From assembly GCA_017509715.1 (NCBI GenBank), contig JAFWOU010000007.1, positions 1-45,446 of the forward strand: a DNA stretch of 45,446 nucleotides. The letters run 5' to 3'. Below, one piece after another: positions 7,581 through 15,200 of the stretch. Origin of the DNA: Paludibacteraceae bacterium. GTDB lineage: Bacteria; Bacteroidota; Bacteroidia; Bacteroidales; Paludibacteraceae. The position numbers were made by a program, and so were the translations under genes. The stretch's first letter is position 1, and every line of letters begins with the position of its first letter. The notes under the pieces were generated by a model. It saw only the letters and a list, made by a program, of their open reading frames with translations. It did no database searches and had not been told where the DNA came from.

Positions 7581-7793
7581 CAAAAAAAGCGTTGTATAGC
7601 ATTTTTACGCGAGAAAACTCCTAAAGATAGGATTTGAGGCCTGCCTTTTCCTTTGTAATCCGGCCACCTCATTGCCGCTCGCCTTCCGGGGAAGGGTCAT
7701 CGCATGCGAGTACCGGCACGCCATTGGTGAGGCATTTGCACTCGGTATGAATTATGTGTTGAGTTTTCCGGTCTCCTAATGCTATACAACGCT
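7581..7793 (-). ncRNA. Candidate 6S-like rod-shaped RNA with U-tract
   Basis: The minus-strand transcript can fold into one long interrupted hairpin. The closing stem is a perfect 15 bp (7793-7779 with 7602-7588), followed at once by seven U (7587-7581). Further nested stems are 7767-7761 with 7620-7614 (AAAACTC/GAGTTTT), 7732-7728 with 7671-7667 (CCTCA/TGAGG), 7718-7714 with 7677-7673 (TGCCG/CGGCA), 7710-7706 with 7682-7678 (CTCGC/GCGAG), and a terminal CCTTC/GAAGG hairpin (7695-7682). A large unpaired bubble lies between the second and third stems, with a small hairpin TCCTA-TCTT-TAGGA on its 3' side (7632-7619). A rod of ~206 nt with a central bubble is the 6S RNA plan. Identity as 6S is inferred from shape only; tmRNA, RNase P and SRP signature sequences are absent. 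Confidence 0.55.
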
Positions 7794-7857
7794 CGCGTTC
7801 AGCACACTCGGACACAGACTGAATCACAGATTCATTAAAGTCCTCGTGGCTTCCGCT
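7794..7857 (-). other. 64-nt stable-RNA leader, copy A
   Basis: 58 of 64 bases match 20371-20434 on the plus strand. This copy ends exactly one base before the 15-bp closing stem of the candidate RNA; the other ends one base before tRNA-Ala. Predicted fold: GGACT paired with AGTCT around a GAATC-TGT-GATTC hairpin, then a weaker GTGT/ACGC stem. A TAATTTTTG sequence lies just upstream (near 7863-7872), close to but not matching TAnnTTTG. Confidence 0.7.
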
Positions 7858-7925
7858 CTCCCCAAAAATTAAAATTTTAGGGGGCCCCATTTATTTATTT
7901 ATTTTGTCATTTCAATTTTATTTAT

Positions 7926-9260
7926 TTAGTTGTGCCAACCCAGGGTGAGTACCACGCGATGGGTATCGGCATTGATATCGATGGGCGAGGCAGCCTCGTG
8001 GGCATACATCCGGAGTCGCTGCCAACGGTACTGGTAGGCCATCTGGATGAGGAACATACGTCCGCGGAAACCGATGGCACCGCTGGCATACTGGGTGGAC
8101 AGGGTATGCAGATAATGCATGTCCTGACGCAGGAATTCGGGGTCGAACGAGACGGCATTCTGCGTACTGCGGAACGTAGACTCGTAGCCATAACCGGCAT
8201 TGATATAGAGTCCCGGTACGGGCACCACTTCCAGTCCGGCTCGCAGGGTATGGAGCATGGGATAGGACTTAGTATGATTCAGGTCGTACTGGAGCGAGAG
8301 CATGCCGTAGTCACCCACCTGGAGCGCCGCACCAAAGCTGGCATGCAGCGGGGCGTGATAATCCTTCCAACGCTCGGAGAGCGACGGTGCATCGCTATAA
8401 CGCAGCGAGTCGGTTCGTGCCCACATGGTGCCGGTAGAACTGGTGGTGACGGTATTGAGCGTAGGCGTATGGATCGAGGCGCCGAGTCGCAACCATCCGC
8501 AGGGACGGTAGATCAATCCGAACGAGCCCCCTACCCCAAAGCCGCTGAGCACCAGGCTGTTGATATTCTCCAGTTCGTGATGCTTCAGGTCCGCATTCTT
8601 GGCCGAGAACAGTTCGACATAGTCCATGTCGGCCGCAAAGCGATAGGAGTACATGCGCAGTCCGGCACCGATATAGAGACGGTGGGAGATATTCATCGAC
8701 CAGTCGAAATCGTACTGATTGACGTAGCCCGACTCACGGAGCTTCATCTCGCTGATAGCATTCTGGCGGAAGGTGGGATAGTCGATACCGAGGTCAATAC
8801 CCGCATCGCCCAGCACGCTACCCATCGAGCGGTCGGCATCCATGACGGTATGATAGCGGCGCGCATAGGAGCGCAGGCGACTATAGGAGATCATGAGGTT
8901 GTTGAAAATAACGCCCTCGTCCTGGTCGGGATCGCCGATAGCGATGACGAACGACACCTGGGGTGCCATGAACTGTCCGGCCGTCTCGGCAAGCGAGTCA
9001 AGACCGACTTGGCGGGTGCGATCGCGCTGATAGTCCATAGTGACCAGCACCTCGCTACGACGATATACGCCCAGGCCGGCGGGGTTGTCGTTGACAGCCG
9101 ACGGGTCACCACCCACAGCCGTCATCGCGCCCGACATACCTACGTAGCGAGCCGTACCCATCACCTGGCGTTCGTTGAGCCGCTGGGCGTCTTGCGCCAT
9201 GATGGCAAGGCTCAGCGTGAGCAGCAGGGAAAGAACAGATATGTAGCGTAGCGTTCTCAT
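7926..9260 (-). CDS. OmpP1/FadL-type outer membrane barrel
   Basis: 444 aa with a signal peptide (about 1-22, ending AIMAQ). The first mature segment ERQVMGTARYVGMSGAMTAV then GGDPSAVNDNPAGLGVYR is the hatch-like start typical of the OmpP1/FadL/TodX family in Bacteroidetes. The rest alternates polar and hydrophobic residues as beta strands do. Such proteins pass hydrophobic small molecules across the outer membrane; the substrate is not known. The start ATG overlaps the lipoprotein stop as ATGA, so the two are probably translated together. Confidence 0.85.
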   Translation of the reverse strand: MRTLRYISVLSLLLTLSLAIMAQDAQRLNERQVMGTARYVGMSGAMTAVGGDPSAVNDNPAGLGVYRRSEVLVTMDYQRDRTRQVGLDSLAETAGQFMAPQVSFVIAIGDPDQDEGVIFNNLMISYSRLRSYARRYHTVMDADRSMGSVLGDAGIDLGIDYPTFRQNAISEMKLRESGYVNQYDFDWSMNISHRLYIGAGLRMYSYRFAADMDYVELFSAKNADLKHHELENINSLVLSGFGVGGSFGLIYRPCGWLRLGASIHTPTLNTVTTSSTGTMWARTDSLRYSDAPSLSERWKDYHAPLHASFGAALQVGDYGMLSLQYDLNHTKSYPMLHTLRAGLEVVPVPGLYINAGYGYESTFRSTQNAVSFDPEFLRQDMHYLHTLSTQYASGAIGFRGRMFLIQMAYQYRWQRLRMYAHEAASPIDINADTHRVVLTLGWHN

Positions 9261-9529
9261 TTCTTTACACGAATTGTAACGACGGTATCTTGGACATTGA
9301 GGTACTCGACAGCAGGGCTAGACGAACTAGTAGAACTGGAAGAACTAGAAGAACTAGTCGTACTAGAGGAACTAGAGGAACTAGTCGTACTAGCAGAACT
9401 CGACGAGCTCGGCGTGTAATGGTGCGCATCCGGCCAGTAGTAGACATCGTCGGTAGCGATGTAGGAAGTGGATGAGCATCCCACGCAGAGGGATGCCACC
9501 ATGAGCAATATGATCGTATTCCGTTTCAC
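9257..9529 (-). CDS. Small Ser-rich lipoprotein
   Basis: 90 aa. Signal peptide with a lipobox near VASLCVGC, lipidated Cys about residue 18. Mature part: a short conserved-looking head (YIATDDVYYWPDAHHYTP), a linker of nearly pure Ser with Thr and Ala (about 41-72), then a tail VEYLNVQDTVVTIRVKK. The linker DNA (about 9320-9410) is a degenerate 9-bp repeat around ACTAGNNGN, so linker length may vary between strains. Function unknown; coupling to the barrel gene suggests an outer-membrane partner. Confidence 0.75.
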   Translation of the reverse strand: MKRNTIILLMVASLCVGCSSTSYIATDDVYYWPDAHHYTPSSSSSASTTSSSSSSSTTSSSSSSSSTSSSSPAVEYLNVQDTVVTIRVKK

Positions 9530-9539
9530 CGCTTACGAT

Positions 9540-10529
9540 TTACAGACTTCTAAATCCAATGATCTCGCGCACTTCGCGAAGGGTCTTGTCGGCCGACTCG
9601 CGGGCCCGTTCCGCACCCTCACGCGCCACCTGCTGCATATACTGTTCGTCGGCCGAATAAGCCAGGATCTTCTCGCGGATAGGAGCACAGAAGGCATTGA
9701 TATCCCGGGCCAACTGCTTCTTAAGGTCGCCATAACGGATCTGCATATTGTTGTACAGATCGTTGTAGTAGTCGTAGGCCTCAGGTCCCGACACGAGTTC
9801 GAGCAGGGTGAAGAGGTTGCGGATGGGTTCGGGCTTCTCCTGATTGAGCATGGTAGGTCCGGCATCGGTGACGGCGCGCATGACCTTTTTCTTGATCGTC
9901 GCTTCGTCGTCGCAGAGGTAGATGCAGTTACCCTCAGACTTACCCATCTTGCCGCTACCATCCAGCCCGGGCACCTTAACGGCCTCGGCGGTATAGTGGA
10001 ACGACTCAGGCTCCTTGAAGTACTCGACATCGTAGATACGGTTGAAGCGGCGTGCAAAGAGGCGCGCCATCTCCATATTCTGCTCTTGGTCCTTGCCCAC
10101 AGGCACCTTGTCGGCCTTGTGCATCAGGATATCGGCCGCCATGAGCGTAGGATACGTGAGCAGACCGGCATTGACGTTGTCGGGCTGCTTGCGCACCTTC
10201 TCCTTGAAGCTCGTTACGCGCTCCAGTTCGCCCAAGTAGGCATTCATATTGAAGTAGAGATAGAGCTCCAGCACCTGCTTGACGTCGCTCTGGATATAGA
10301 TCGGCGCTTTCTGCGGGTCGATACCGCAAGCCAGGTACTCGGCCAGGATCGTACGGGCCGACTGACGGATATTCTCGGGCTTGGGATGTGTAGTGAGCGA
10401 ATGCCAGTCGGCAATGAAGAACATACAGTTGTACTCGTCTTGCATCTTGACAAAACTCTTCACCGCACCGAAATAGTTACCCAGGTGCAGATTTCCGGTA
10501 GGACGTATTCCACTAATGACTCTTTCCAT
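9540..10529 (-). CDS. trpS: Tryptophan-tRNA ligase
   Basis: Charges tRNA-Trp; class I synthetase. The HIGH motif is HLGN (15-18) and the KMSKS motif is KMGKS (194-198), with the adjacent PGLDGSG typical of TrpS. 329 aa is the normal length. Starts MERVISGIRPTGNLHLGN, 25 bp downstream of lrp, and ends 10 bp before the lipoprotein gene. No tryptophan-responsive leader is seen in the short gap. Confidence 0.95.
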   Translation of the reverse strand: MERVISGIRPTGNLHLGNYFGAVKSFVKMQDEYNCMFFIADWHSLTTHPKPENIRQSARTILAEYLACGIDPQKAPIYIQSDVKQVLELYLYFNMNAYLGELERVTSFKEKVRKQPDNVNAGLLTYPTLMAADILMHKADKVPVGKDQEQNMEMARLFARRFNRIYDVEYFKEPESFHYTAEAVKVPGLDGSGKMGKSEGNCIYLCDDEATIKKKVMRAVTDAGPTMLNQEKPEPIRNLFTLLELVSGPEAYDYYNDLYNNMQIRYGDLKKQLARDINAFCAPIREKILAYSADEQYMQQVAREGAERARESADKTLREVREIIGFRSL

Positions 10530-10554
10530 TTCTTAAATCACGATTTTTCGATGT

Positions 10555-11025
10555 TCATTTTTCTGCCTCTGTCTCGATAGGCAATGTACGGCTGATACGC
10601 TGCTCGAGCGCGGTCAGCGTCTCGGTATTGGCCACACCACGGATAGACTGGATGCGCGAGTTGAGCAGGTAGAGCAAGTGCTTATCGTCCTTGGCATACA
10701 GCTTGATAAGCATCGAATAAGTACCCAGCGTGAACTGCGACTCCACCACCTCGGGGATCTTCTCCAGCTCCTCGCACACCTCGTTGTACATCGAACCCTT
10801 CTCCAGGCTCAGACCGATATAGACGCAGAGCTGATAACCCAGCTGCTTGGGATCGATCTGGTAGGCCGAACCTACAATAACTCCATTGTCAAACATCTTC
10901 TGCACACGCTGGTGAACGGCCGCGCGACTGACGCCACAAGCGTCGGCCACGTCCTTGAACGGCGTGCGTGCATTCTGGGTGATAATCTTCAATATCCGGC
11001 GATCCAACTCGTCAATTTTCTCCAT
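10555..11025 (-). CDS. Lrp/AsnC family transcription regulator
   Basis: 156 aa. N-terminal winged helix-turn-helix (about 5-60: LDRRILKIITQNARTPFKDV then ACGVSRAAVHQRVQKM) and a C-terminal RAM ligand-binding domain (LGYQLCVYIGLSLEKG onward). Family members sense amino acids and form octamers. First gene of the minus operon with trpS, and divergent from the O-methyltransferase; the two promoters overlap in their -33 regions. It may regulate both directions. Confidence 0.9.
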   Translation of the reverse strand: MEKIDELDRRILKIITQNARTPFKDVADACGVSRAAVHQRVQKMFDNGVIVGSAYQIDPKQLGYQLCVYIGLSLEKGSMYNEVCEELEKIPEVVESQFTLGTYSMLIKLYAKDDKHLLYLLNSRIQSIRGVANTETLTALEQRISRTLPIETEAEK

Positions 11026-11054
11026 GATAGACCTATTTTGTTACAATTTGGGTG

Positions 11055-11085
11055 CAAAGTTACTACTTTTTTTGGATATATGCAA
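11055..11085 (-). promoter_or_regulatory. Promoter of lrp-trpS
   Basis: Minus strand: TTG (11085-11083), 20-nt spacer beginning CATATATCC with an A-tract, TAACTTTG (11062-11055). Confidence 0.85.
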
Positions 11086-11102
11086 GTTTTTTTGTACTTT
11101 TG
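11072..11102 (+). promoter_or_regulatory. Promoter of O-methyltransferase
   Basis: TTG (11072-11074), 20-nt spacer, TACTTTTG (11095-11102). The start codon is 20 bp beyond. The core overlaps the opposing lrp promoter by 14 bp. Confidence 0.8.
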
Positions 11103-11122
11103 CGAGCGATTTTTGTAGAAAT

Positions 11123-11764
11123 ATGACACTAAACGAATATATTGAACAGATGTCATCGCCGGAAAATGAGGCGTTGGCGTTCATCACACGCGACACGAAT
11201 ACGCACGTACTGAATCCGCATATGCTATCGGGTCAGGTACAGGGGCGCGTACTGAGTATGCTGAGCCGGATGATCCGTCCGAAGCGTATTCTGGAACTGG
11301 GCACCTTCACCGGTTACTCGGCGCTCTGCCTGGCCGAAGGACTCGGTGAGGACGGACGGCTGATCACCATTGAGCATAACGACGAACTGGAGGAGACCAT
11401 CCGCCGCAACCTGTCGCTATCGCCGCTAAATGAGAAGATTGAGCTCGTGATCGGGGATGCGACAGAAGAGCTATCAGCCATGAGCCGTCAGCCGTCAGAA
11501 GAATTCGATCTAGTGTTTATCGATGCGGATAAGCGGCAGTACTCGGCCTATCTGGACCTGGTGTACCCGCTGGTGAAAGTAGGCGGATGGATACTGGCCG
11601 ACAACGTGCTCTGGGACGGGCATATTATTGACCCGGCGTACGACCGCGACAAGCAGACCCTGGGACTCAGGGCATTCAATGAGAAAGTAAGGAAGGACGA
11701 GCGCCTGGACAAGGTGATCCTGCCGCTACGCGACGGCTTAACGCTCATACAGAAAGTGCGCTAA
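11123..11764 (+). CDS. SAM-dependent O-methyltransferase
   Basis: 213 aa from ATG 11123, just below its promoter. An upstream open extension covers the promoter itself and is not credible. The SAM-binding motif ELGTFTGYS (58-66), acidic IEHND (about 83-87) and metal-binding FIDADKRQY (132-140) mark the catechol/caffeoyl-CoA O-methyltransferase family. Residues near 119-126 (AMSRQPSE) are encoded by a short AGCCGTC-type heptamer repeat. The stop lies three bases from the stop of the convergent binding-protein gene, with no room for a terminator. Substrate unknown. Confidence 0.9.
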   Translation: MTLNEYIEQMSSPENEALAFITRDTNTHVLNPHMLSGQVQGRVLSMLSRMIRPKRILELGTFTGYSALCLAEGLGEDGRLITIEHNDELEETIRRNLSLSPLNEKIELVIGDATEELSAMSRQPSEEFDLVFIDADKRQYSAYLDLVYPLVKVGGWILADNVLWDGHIIDPAYDRDKQTLGLRAFNEKVRKDERLDKVILPLRDGLTLIQKVR

Positions 11765-11767
11765 ATT

Positions 11768-12799
11768 TCAGCGCAGACGCGCCGCATAATGCAGCGCCGA
11801 GTCGTTGGCATTATCCAGGATGCAGACGATATCCTCCAAGATCTCTTCGGGGTGAACCACACCTCGTTCCCAGAAATTGTTACGACCCTCACGGAACTGG
11901 CCACGCCAGTTATAGACACGACCGTTGCGATAGGCCGCGAACCAGGTATGCTTCTCATCCAGTTCGGCCAGTTCGGTCATGGAAGCCGCCTGTGCACCCA
12001 CCCATACATCGGCGCTGGTGAACTGCTGGAGCACCTGCTCGATGGTGAGCGGGATACTCTCGTGACTATCGTTGCTGAGCAAGGGGTATTCGGCACCTGC
12101 ATCGCGTAGGAGGTAACCCATATAGGTCTTGCCGCTGGGCATATACCACGTGCCGCGGAAATTGTTTCCCACCATGACGGAGGTGGCCGATGCAGCCTTT
12201 GCGCGATGGGCTTCCGAGGCGGCCATATAACGACGCTCTATCTCCTGGAAAAGCGAGTCAGCCTCCGGCAGTTTACCCACCAAGGCCCCTACAAAACGCA
12301 CCCACTCCGCACGGGCCAAGGGACTCTCCTCGCGCCACTCGTTGATATAGACCGTCGGTACGCCAAGTCGCTCCAGGCGTTCGGCCTCGGGATTGCTCTG
12401 ACCGTAGGACACCACAAGAAAAGCATCCAGCCGGGCCTGCATGGCATGTTCGGCCGAGGGCTTCATCGAGTCACCCATACCGATGGGGCGGCCGGGCAGC
12501 GGCGTGTAGATCAGTTCCGGGTTGCAGACGGCCACGACGCGGTCGAGGGCATTGAGTTCAGCCAGGAAGCCTACCTGCGTCACGCTGGATGTTCCCAGGC
12601 GCGTCATGGGTTTGGAGACACGATAGACGGTATGCGGCTCCATGACCTCGAGGAGCATACAGGTGTCTTCTTGGGTGATACGAAACCCCGTGGCGTACTT
12701 ATTGGAGAGCGGGATGCCCGCTTCCTGTTTTTGCTGATGGCAAGCCGTCAGTAGGCCCAACAGAAGGAGCAGTGTGAATATGTTTCTTAGGCGCAGCAT
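11768..12799 (-). CDS. ABC transporter substrate-binding lipoprotein (BtuF/FepB type)
   Basis: 343 aa. Lipoprotein signal with lipobox LLTAC (Cys 20). The mature protein follows the periplasmic-binding fold of iron-siderophore, heme and cobalamin carriers: TQVGFLAELNALDRVVAVCN early, RLERLGVPTVYINEW in the middle, EEILEDIV at the end. No permease or ATPase gene lies nearby, so it must work with components encoded elsewhere or act alone. Last gene of the gyrA-led operon, four bases after cinA. Confidence 0.85.
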   Translation of the reverse strand: MLRLRNIFTLLLLLGLLTACHQQKQEAGIPLSNKYATGFRITQEDTCMLLEVMEPHTVYRVSKPMTRLGTSSVTQVGFLAELNALDRVVAVCNPELIYTPLPGRPIGMGDSMKPSAEHAMQARLDAFLVVSYGQSNPEAERLERLGVPTVYINEWREESPLARAEWVRFVGALVGKLPEADSLFQEIERRYMAASEAHRAKAASATSVMVGNNFRGTWYMPSGKTYMGYLLRDAGAEYPLLSNDSHESIPLTIEQVLQQFTSADVWVGAQAASMTELAELDEKHTWFAAYRNGRVYNWRGQFREGRNNFWERGVVHPEEILEDIVCILDNANDSALHYAARLR

Positions 12800-12803
12800 A
12801 GTA

Positions 12804-14042
12804 TCAGCGAATGCGTTTCAGTAGTCCTATTAATGCACGCAGGCAGGCACGGTCGGTGACCTGTTCGCGCAGTTTACCGAGGTGGAAACACTCGGCGGTA
12901 GTACCCTCAGGCGTAGCCCAGGCGATCCATACCGTACCTACGGGTTTTTCCTCAGATCCGCCATCCGGACCGGCAATACCGCTGGTAGCGATAGCATAGT
13001 CGGTGTGCATCAGCGCGCGAACACCCTCGGCCATTTCGCGCACAACGGCTTCGCTGACTGCACCGTAATTCCGGAGCGATTCGGCATGAACACCAAGTAC
13101 CTGTTGCTTAACGGCATTGTCGTAGGCTACGACGGATCCCATATAGAAAACGGAACTGCCGGGATGCTTGTTGAGCAGCGCGGCCAAACGGCCACCGGTG
13201 CAAGACTCGGCCGTGGCGATGGTCTGGTGGCGCTCCGTAAGAAGCCGTCCGAGGAGCACCTCCATGGGTTCGTCGATATCGGCTATGAGATAGTCGGAAA
13301 CCAACTGACGGAGCCTGTCGAACCACTGCTGCATGTCCGCTTCGGTGAGTTCACCGTAGGAGGAGAGGCGCAACCGAATGACGCCGTCCTTGGGCAGGTA
13401 GGCCAAGTGGAGCGCGGCGGGCATGGCGTTCTCAAACTCCTCGAGCAGAATAGCTAAGGAGGACTCCGCAATACCAGTTACTTGTAGCGTCTTATGGATA
13501 ATGGCTTTCGACTTTCGACTATAGACTTTCGACTCCAAATACGGCAGGATCTGCTCAGTCATAGCGATCTTCATCTCGTAGGGTACGCCTGGCATGCAAG
13601 CCAGGAGTTTCTGACCGCGATGGAAGATCATGAGCGGGGCACTACCTACTCTATTCTCCAGTATCTCTGCGCATTCCGGCACGAGCCATTGTGTGGAGGT
13701 CAGACGGTTGAGTATGTCGGGTCGATCCTGGTACAATGCCTCTATATGCGCGCGTACGTGTGCGTTTTCTATAAGGTGGGACTGGAAGTAGTCGCAGAGG
13801 ACGTGCTTGGTGATATCGTCCTTGGTGGGACCGAGTCCGCCGGTGGTGAGTACGATATCGGCGCGAGAGAACGCCTCGTCAAGGGCCGCGATGATATGCT
13901 GACGGTCATCGTGCACGGACGTGATCTGGTAGAGCTGGATACCCATCTCATTGAGCTGCCGGGCCATCCAGGCGGAGTTGGTGTCTACGACTTGACCGAT
14001 AAGCAGTTCGTCACCTATGGTTATAATTTCACATTTCGTCAT
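12804..14042 (-). CDS. cinA: CinA-like protein with NMN amidohydrolase domain
   Basis: 412 aa. The N-terminal MoCF-like domain (GDELLIGQVVDTNSAW, TTGGLGPTKDD about 66-76) is tied to ADP-ribose pyrophosphatase activity in the family. The C-terminal PncC domain has the catalytic TAESCTGG (277-284) and GIAGPDGGS, deamidating nicotinamide mononucleotide for NAD recycling. Residues 171-180 (SKVYSRKSKA) are encoded by the heptamer TTCGACT repeat (13504-13536), an insertion relative to ordinary family members. Upstream of its start is another short repeat of CATTTTC type (14040-14068). Confidence 0.92.
   Translation of the reverse strand: MTKCEIITIGDELLIGQVVDTNSAWMARQLNEMGIQLYQITSVHDDRQHIIAALDEAFSRADIVLTTGGLGPTKDDITKHVLCDYFQSHLIENAHVRAHIEALYQDRPDILNRLTSTQWLVPECAEILENRVGSAPLMIFHRGQKLLACMPGVPYEMKIAMTEQILPYLESKVYSRKSKAIIHKTLQVTGIAESSLAILLEEFENAMPAALHLAYLPKDGVIRLRLSSYGELTEADMQQWFDRLRQLVSDYLIADIDEPMEVLLGRLLTERHQTIATAESCTGGRLAALLNKHPGSSVFYMGSVVAYDNAVKQQVLGVHAESLRNYGAVSEAVVREMAEGVRALMHTDYAIATSGIAGPDGGSEEKPVGTVWIAWATPEGTTAECFHLGKLREQVTDRACLRALIGLLKRIR
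13504..13536. repeat. Heptamer repeat TTCGACT inside cinA
   Basis: Four to five degenerate 7-bp units, the inverse complement of AGTCGAA, read through in frame within cinA. Confidence 0.8.
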
Positions 14043-14054
14043 TTTCTCATTTTC

Positions 14055-14621
14055 CTATTTGCTCATTTGTTTGTGCCACTCATCGGCGGTGAGGCATAGT
14101 TCGTCGTACCAGACCTGGCCAAAACGGCGTATTAGGGGTTCACGAAGGAACTGATAGAGAGGCAGATGGAGCTTCTTCCCCTTGACGCGGGCACAATGAC
14201 AGATGTCCCATCGATGATACTCCACGCCGGTGTAATCCCCTACCCGAGAGAGGCGTATGGGGTACAGATGGCAGGAGATAGGTTTCTCAAAGCCCATCTT
14301 CTCGATCAGCCAATAGCACCAACCCTGGTGGTCTGTGCGAGCAAAGATGCAATCCTTGTCGTTGACGATAGAGAGCACCCGTTCGCCGGTAGGATCCAGG
14401 TACGAGAGTCCCTGCATCTCCACCACCTGGCGTGCCTCTTTGGTCATCTGCGGCAGGAGCTCGGGTAGAACGGATTCTAAGTGGCGGAGTTCCTCGTCGG
14501 TGATCGGACAACCTGCGTCGCCCTCAATACAACAGCAGCCGCGACAGGTGTCGAGGTCGCAGCAGAACTCCTTCTCCAGGACGTCGAGCGAGACTAATGT
14601 GTTATTTCCAATTACAAACAT
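14055..14621 (-). CDS. DUF3109 family cysteine-rich protein
   Basis: 188 aa. An N-terminal Cys cluster (C20, C21, C26, C29, C30, C31, then C38) and later Cys residues in KPISCHLYPIR and WDICHCARVKG resemble the YkgJ-like zinc or iron-sulfur binding family; DUF3109 is common in Bacteroidetes with unknown role. The start overlaps the end of mntP by 10 bp, so it is cotranscribed with it. Confidence 0.85.
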   Translation of the reverse strand: MFVIGNNTLVSLDVLEKEFCCDLDTCRGCCCIEGDAGCPITDEELRHLESVLPELLPQMTKEARQVVEMQGLSYLDPTGERVLSIVNDKDCIFARTDHQGWCYWLIEKMGFEKPISCHLYPIRLSRVGDYTGVEYHRWDICHCARVKGKKLHLPLYQFLREPLIRRFGQVWYDELCLTADEWHKQMSK

Positions 14622-15166
14622 ACCCCTTCTATCCAGATTTTCAGACCGATACCAATCAATACGATACCACCTATCATTTCCAGATTCAACCGGAAGAGTC
14701 GGCCCATTTCCTTACCGACATGATAGCCTGCGATGGAGAAAAGGAAGCTGACCAATCCGATAAGCACGATACCCATCCATAGCATCTCGGGCACCGGAAT
14801 AAAGATGACGCCCGTTGCGAGCGCATCGATGGAGGTGGCGACGGCCAGGATCAGCAGACGGCTCAGTTGCCATCCGAAGGTCTTTTCCTGCGTCGCATGC
14901 TTCGACTCCCATATCATCTTGCCACCGATAAAGGCCAGCAGACCAAGTGCGATCCAAGGGGCATAGGTGTCGAAGAAGTCGGCAAAGAGACTTCCGGCAT
15001 AGTAGCCTATGAGCGGCATGCCACCCTGAAAGAGTCCGAAGAGTAGCGCCATGAGTAGCGGTTTGGGACGATCGGTCGGCTTCACGGCAATGCCCTGGGC
15101 GACACTAACCGCCAAGCAGTCCATCGCCAGTCCGACAGCTATGATGAGGATGGTCAGCAGATCCAT
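14612..15166 (-). CDS. mntP: Manganese efflux pump MntP
   Basis: Exports Mn2+ from the cytosol. 184 aa from ATG 15166 (MDLLTILIIAVGLAMDCLAV). D16 in GLAMDCLAVS matches the conserved membrane Asp of MntP, and a second acidic membrane site lies in VATSIDALATG. Six hydrophobic segments in two repeated halves. The open frame extends 20 residues upstream through a heptamer repeat (QKSKVESRL), but MntP proteins begin near MDLL, so the longer start is not used here. Confidence 0.92.
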   Translation of the reverse strand: MDLLTILIIAVGLAMDCLAVSVAQGIAVKPTDRPKPLLMALLFGLFQGGMPLIGYYAGSLFADFFDTYAPWIALGLLAFIGGKMIWESKHATQEKTFGWQLSRLLILAVATSIDALATGVIFIPVPEMLWMGIVLIGLVSFLFSIAGYHVGKEMGRLFRLNLEMIGGIVLIGIGLKIWIEGVCL

Positions 15167-15173
15167 AACAAGA

Positions 15174-15200
15174 CGGCTTTCGACTTTCGACTTTTGACTA
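15174..15200. repeat. Heptamer repeat TTCGACT in mntP leader
   Basis: About three and a half units between the def stop region and the mntP start. Same family as 347-376, 3841-3858 and 13504-13536. Confidence 0.8.

Noticed and set aside
7669..7890. 73-codon minus-strand frame over the candidate RNA
   Set aside because: It crosses the leader and half of the rod structure, the homologous leader at the tRNA has no start in that frame, and the differences between the copies fit base pairing better than codons.
7932..9251. 439-codon plus-strand frame opposite the OmpP1-like gene
   Set aside because: Antisense shadow; the minus-strand protein has a signal peptide and family start motif.
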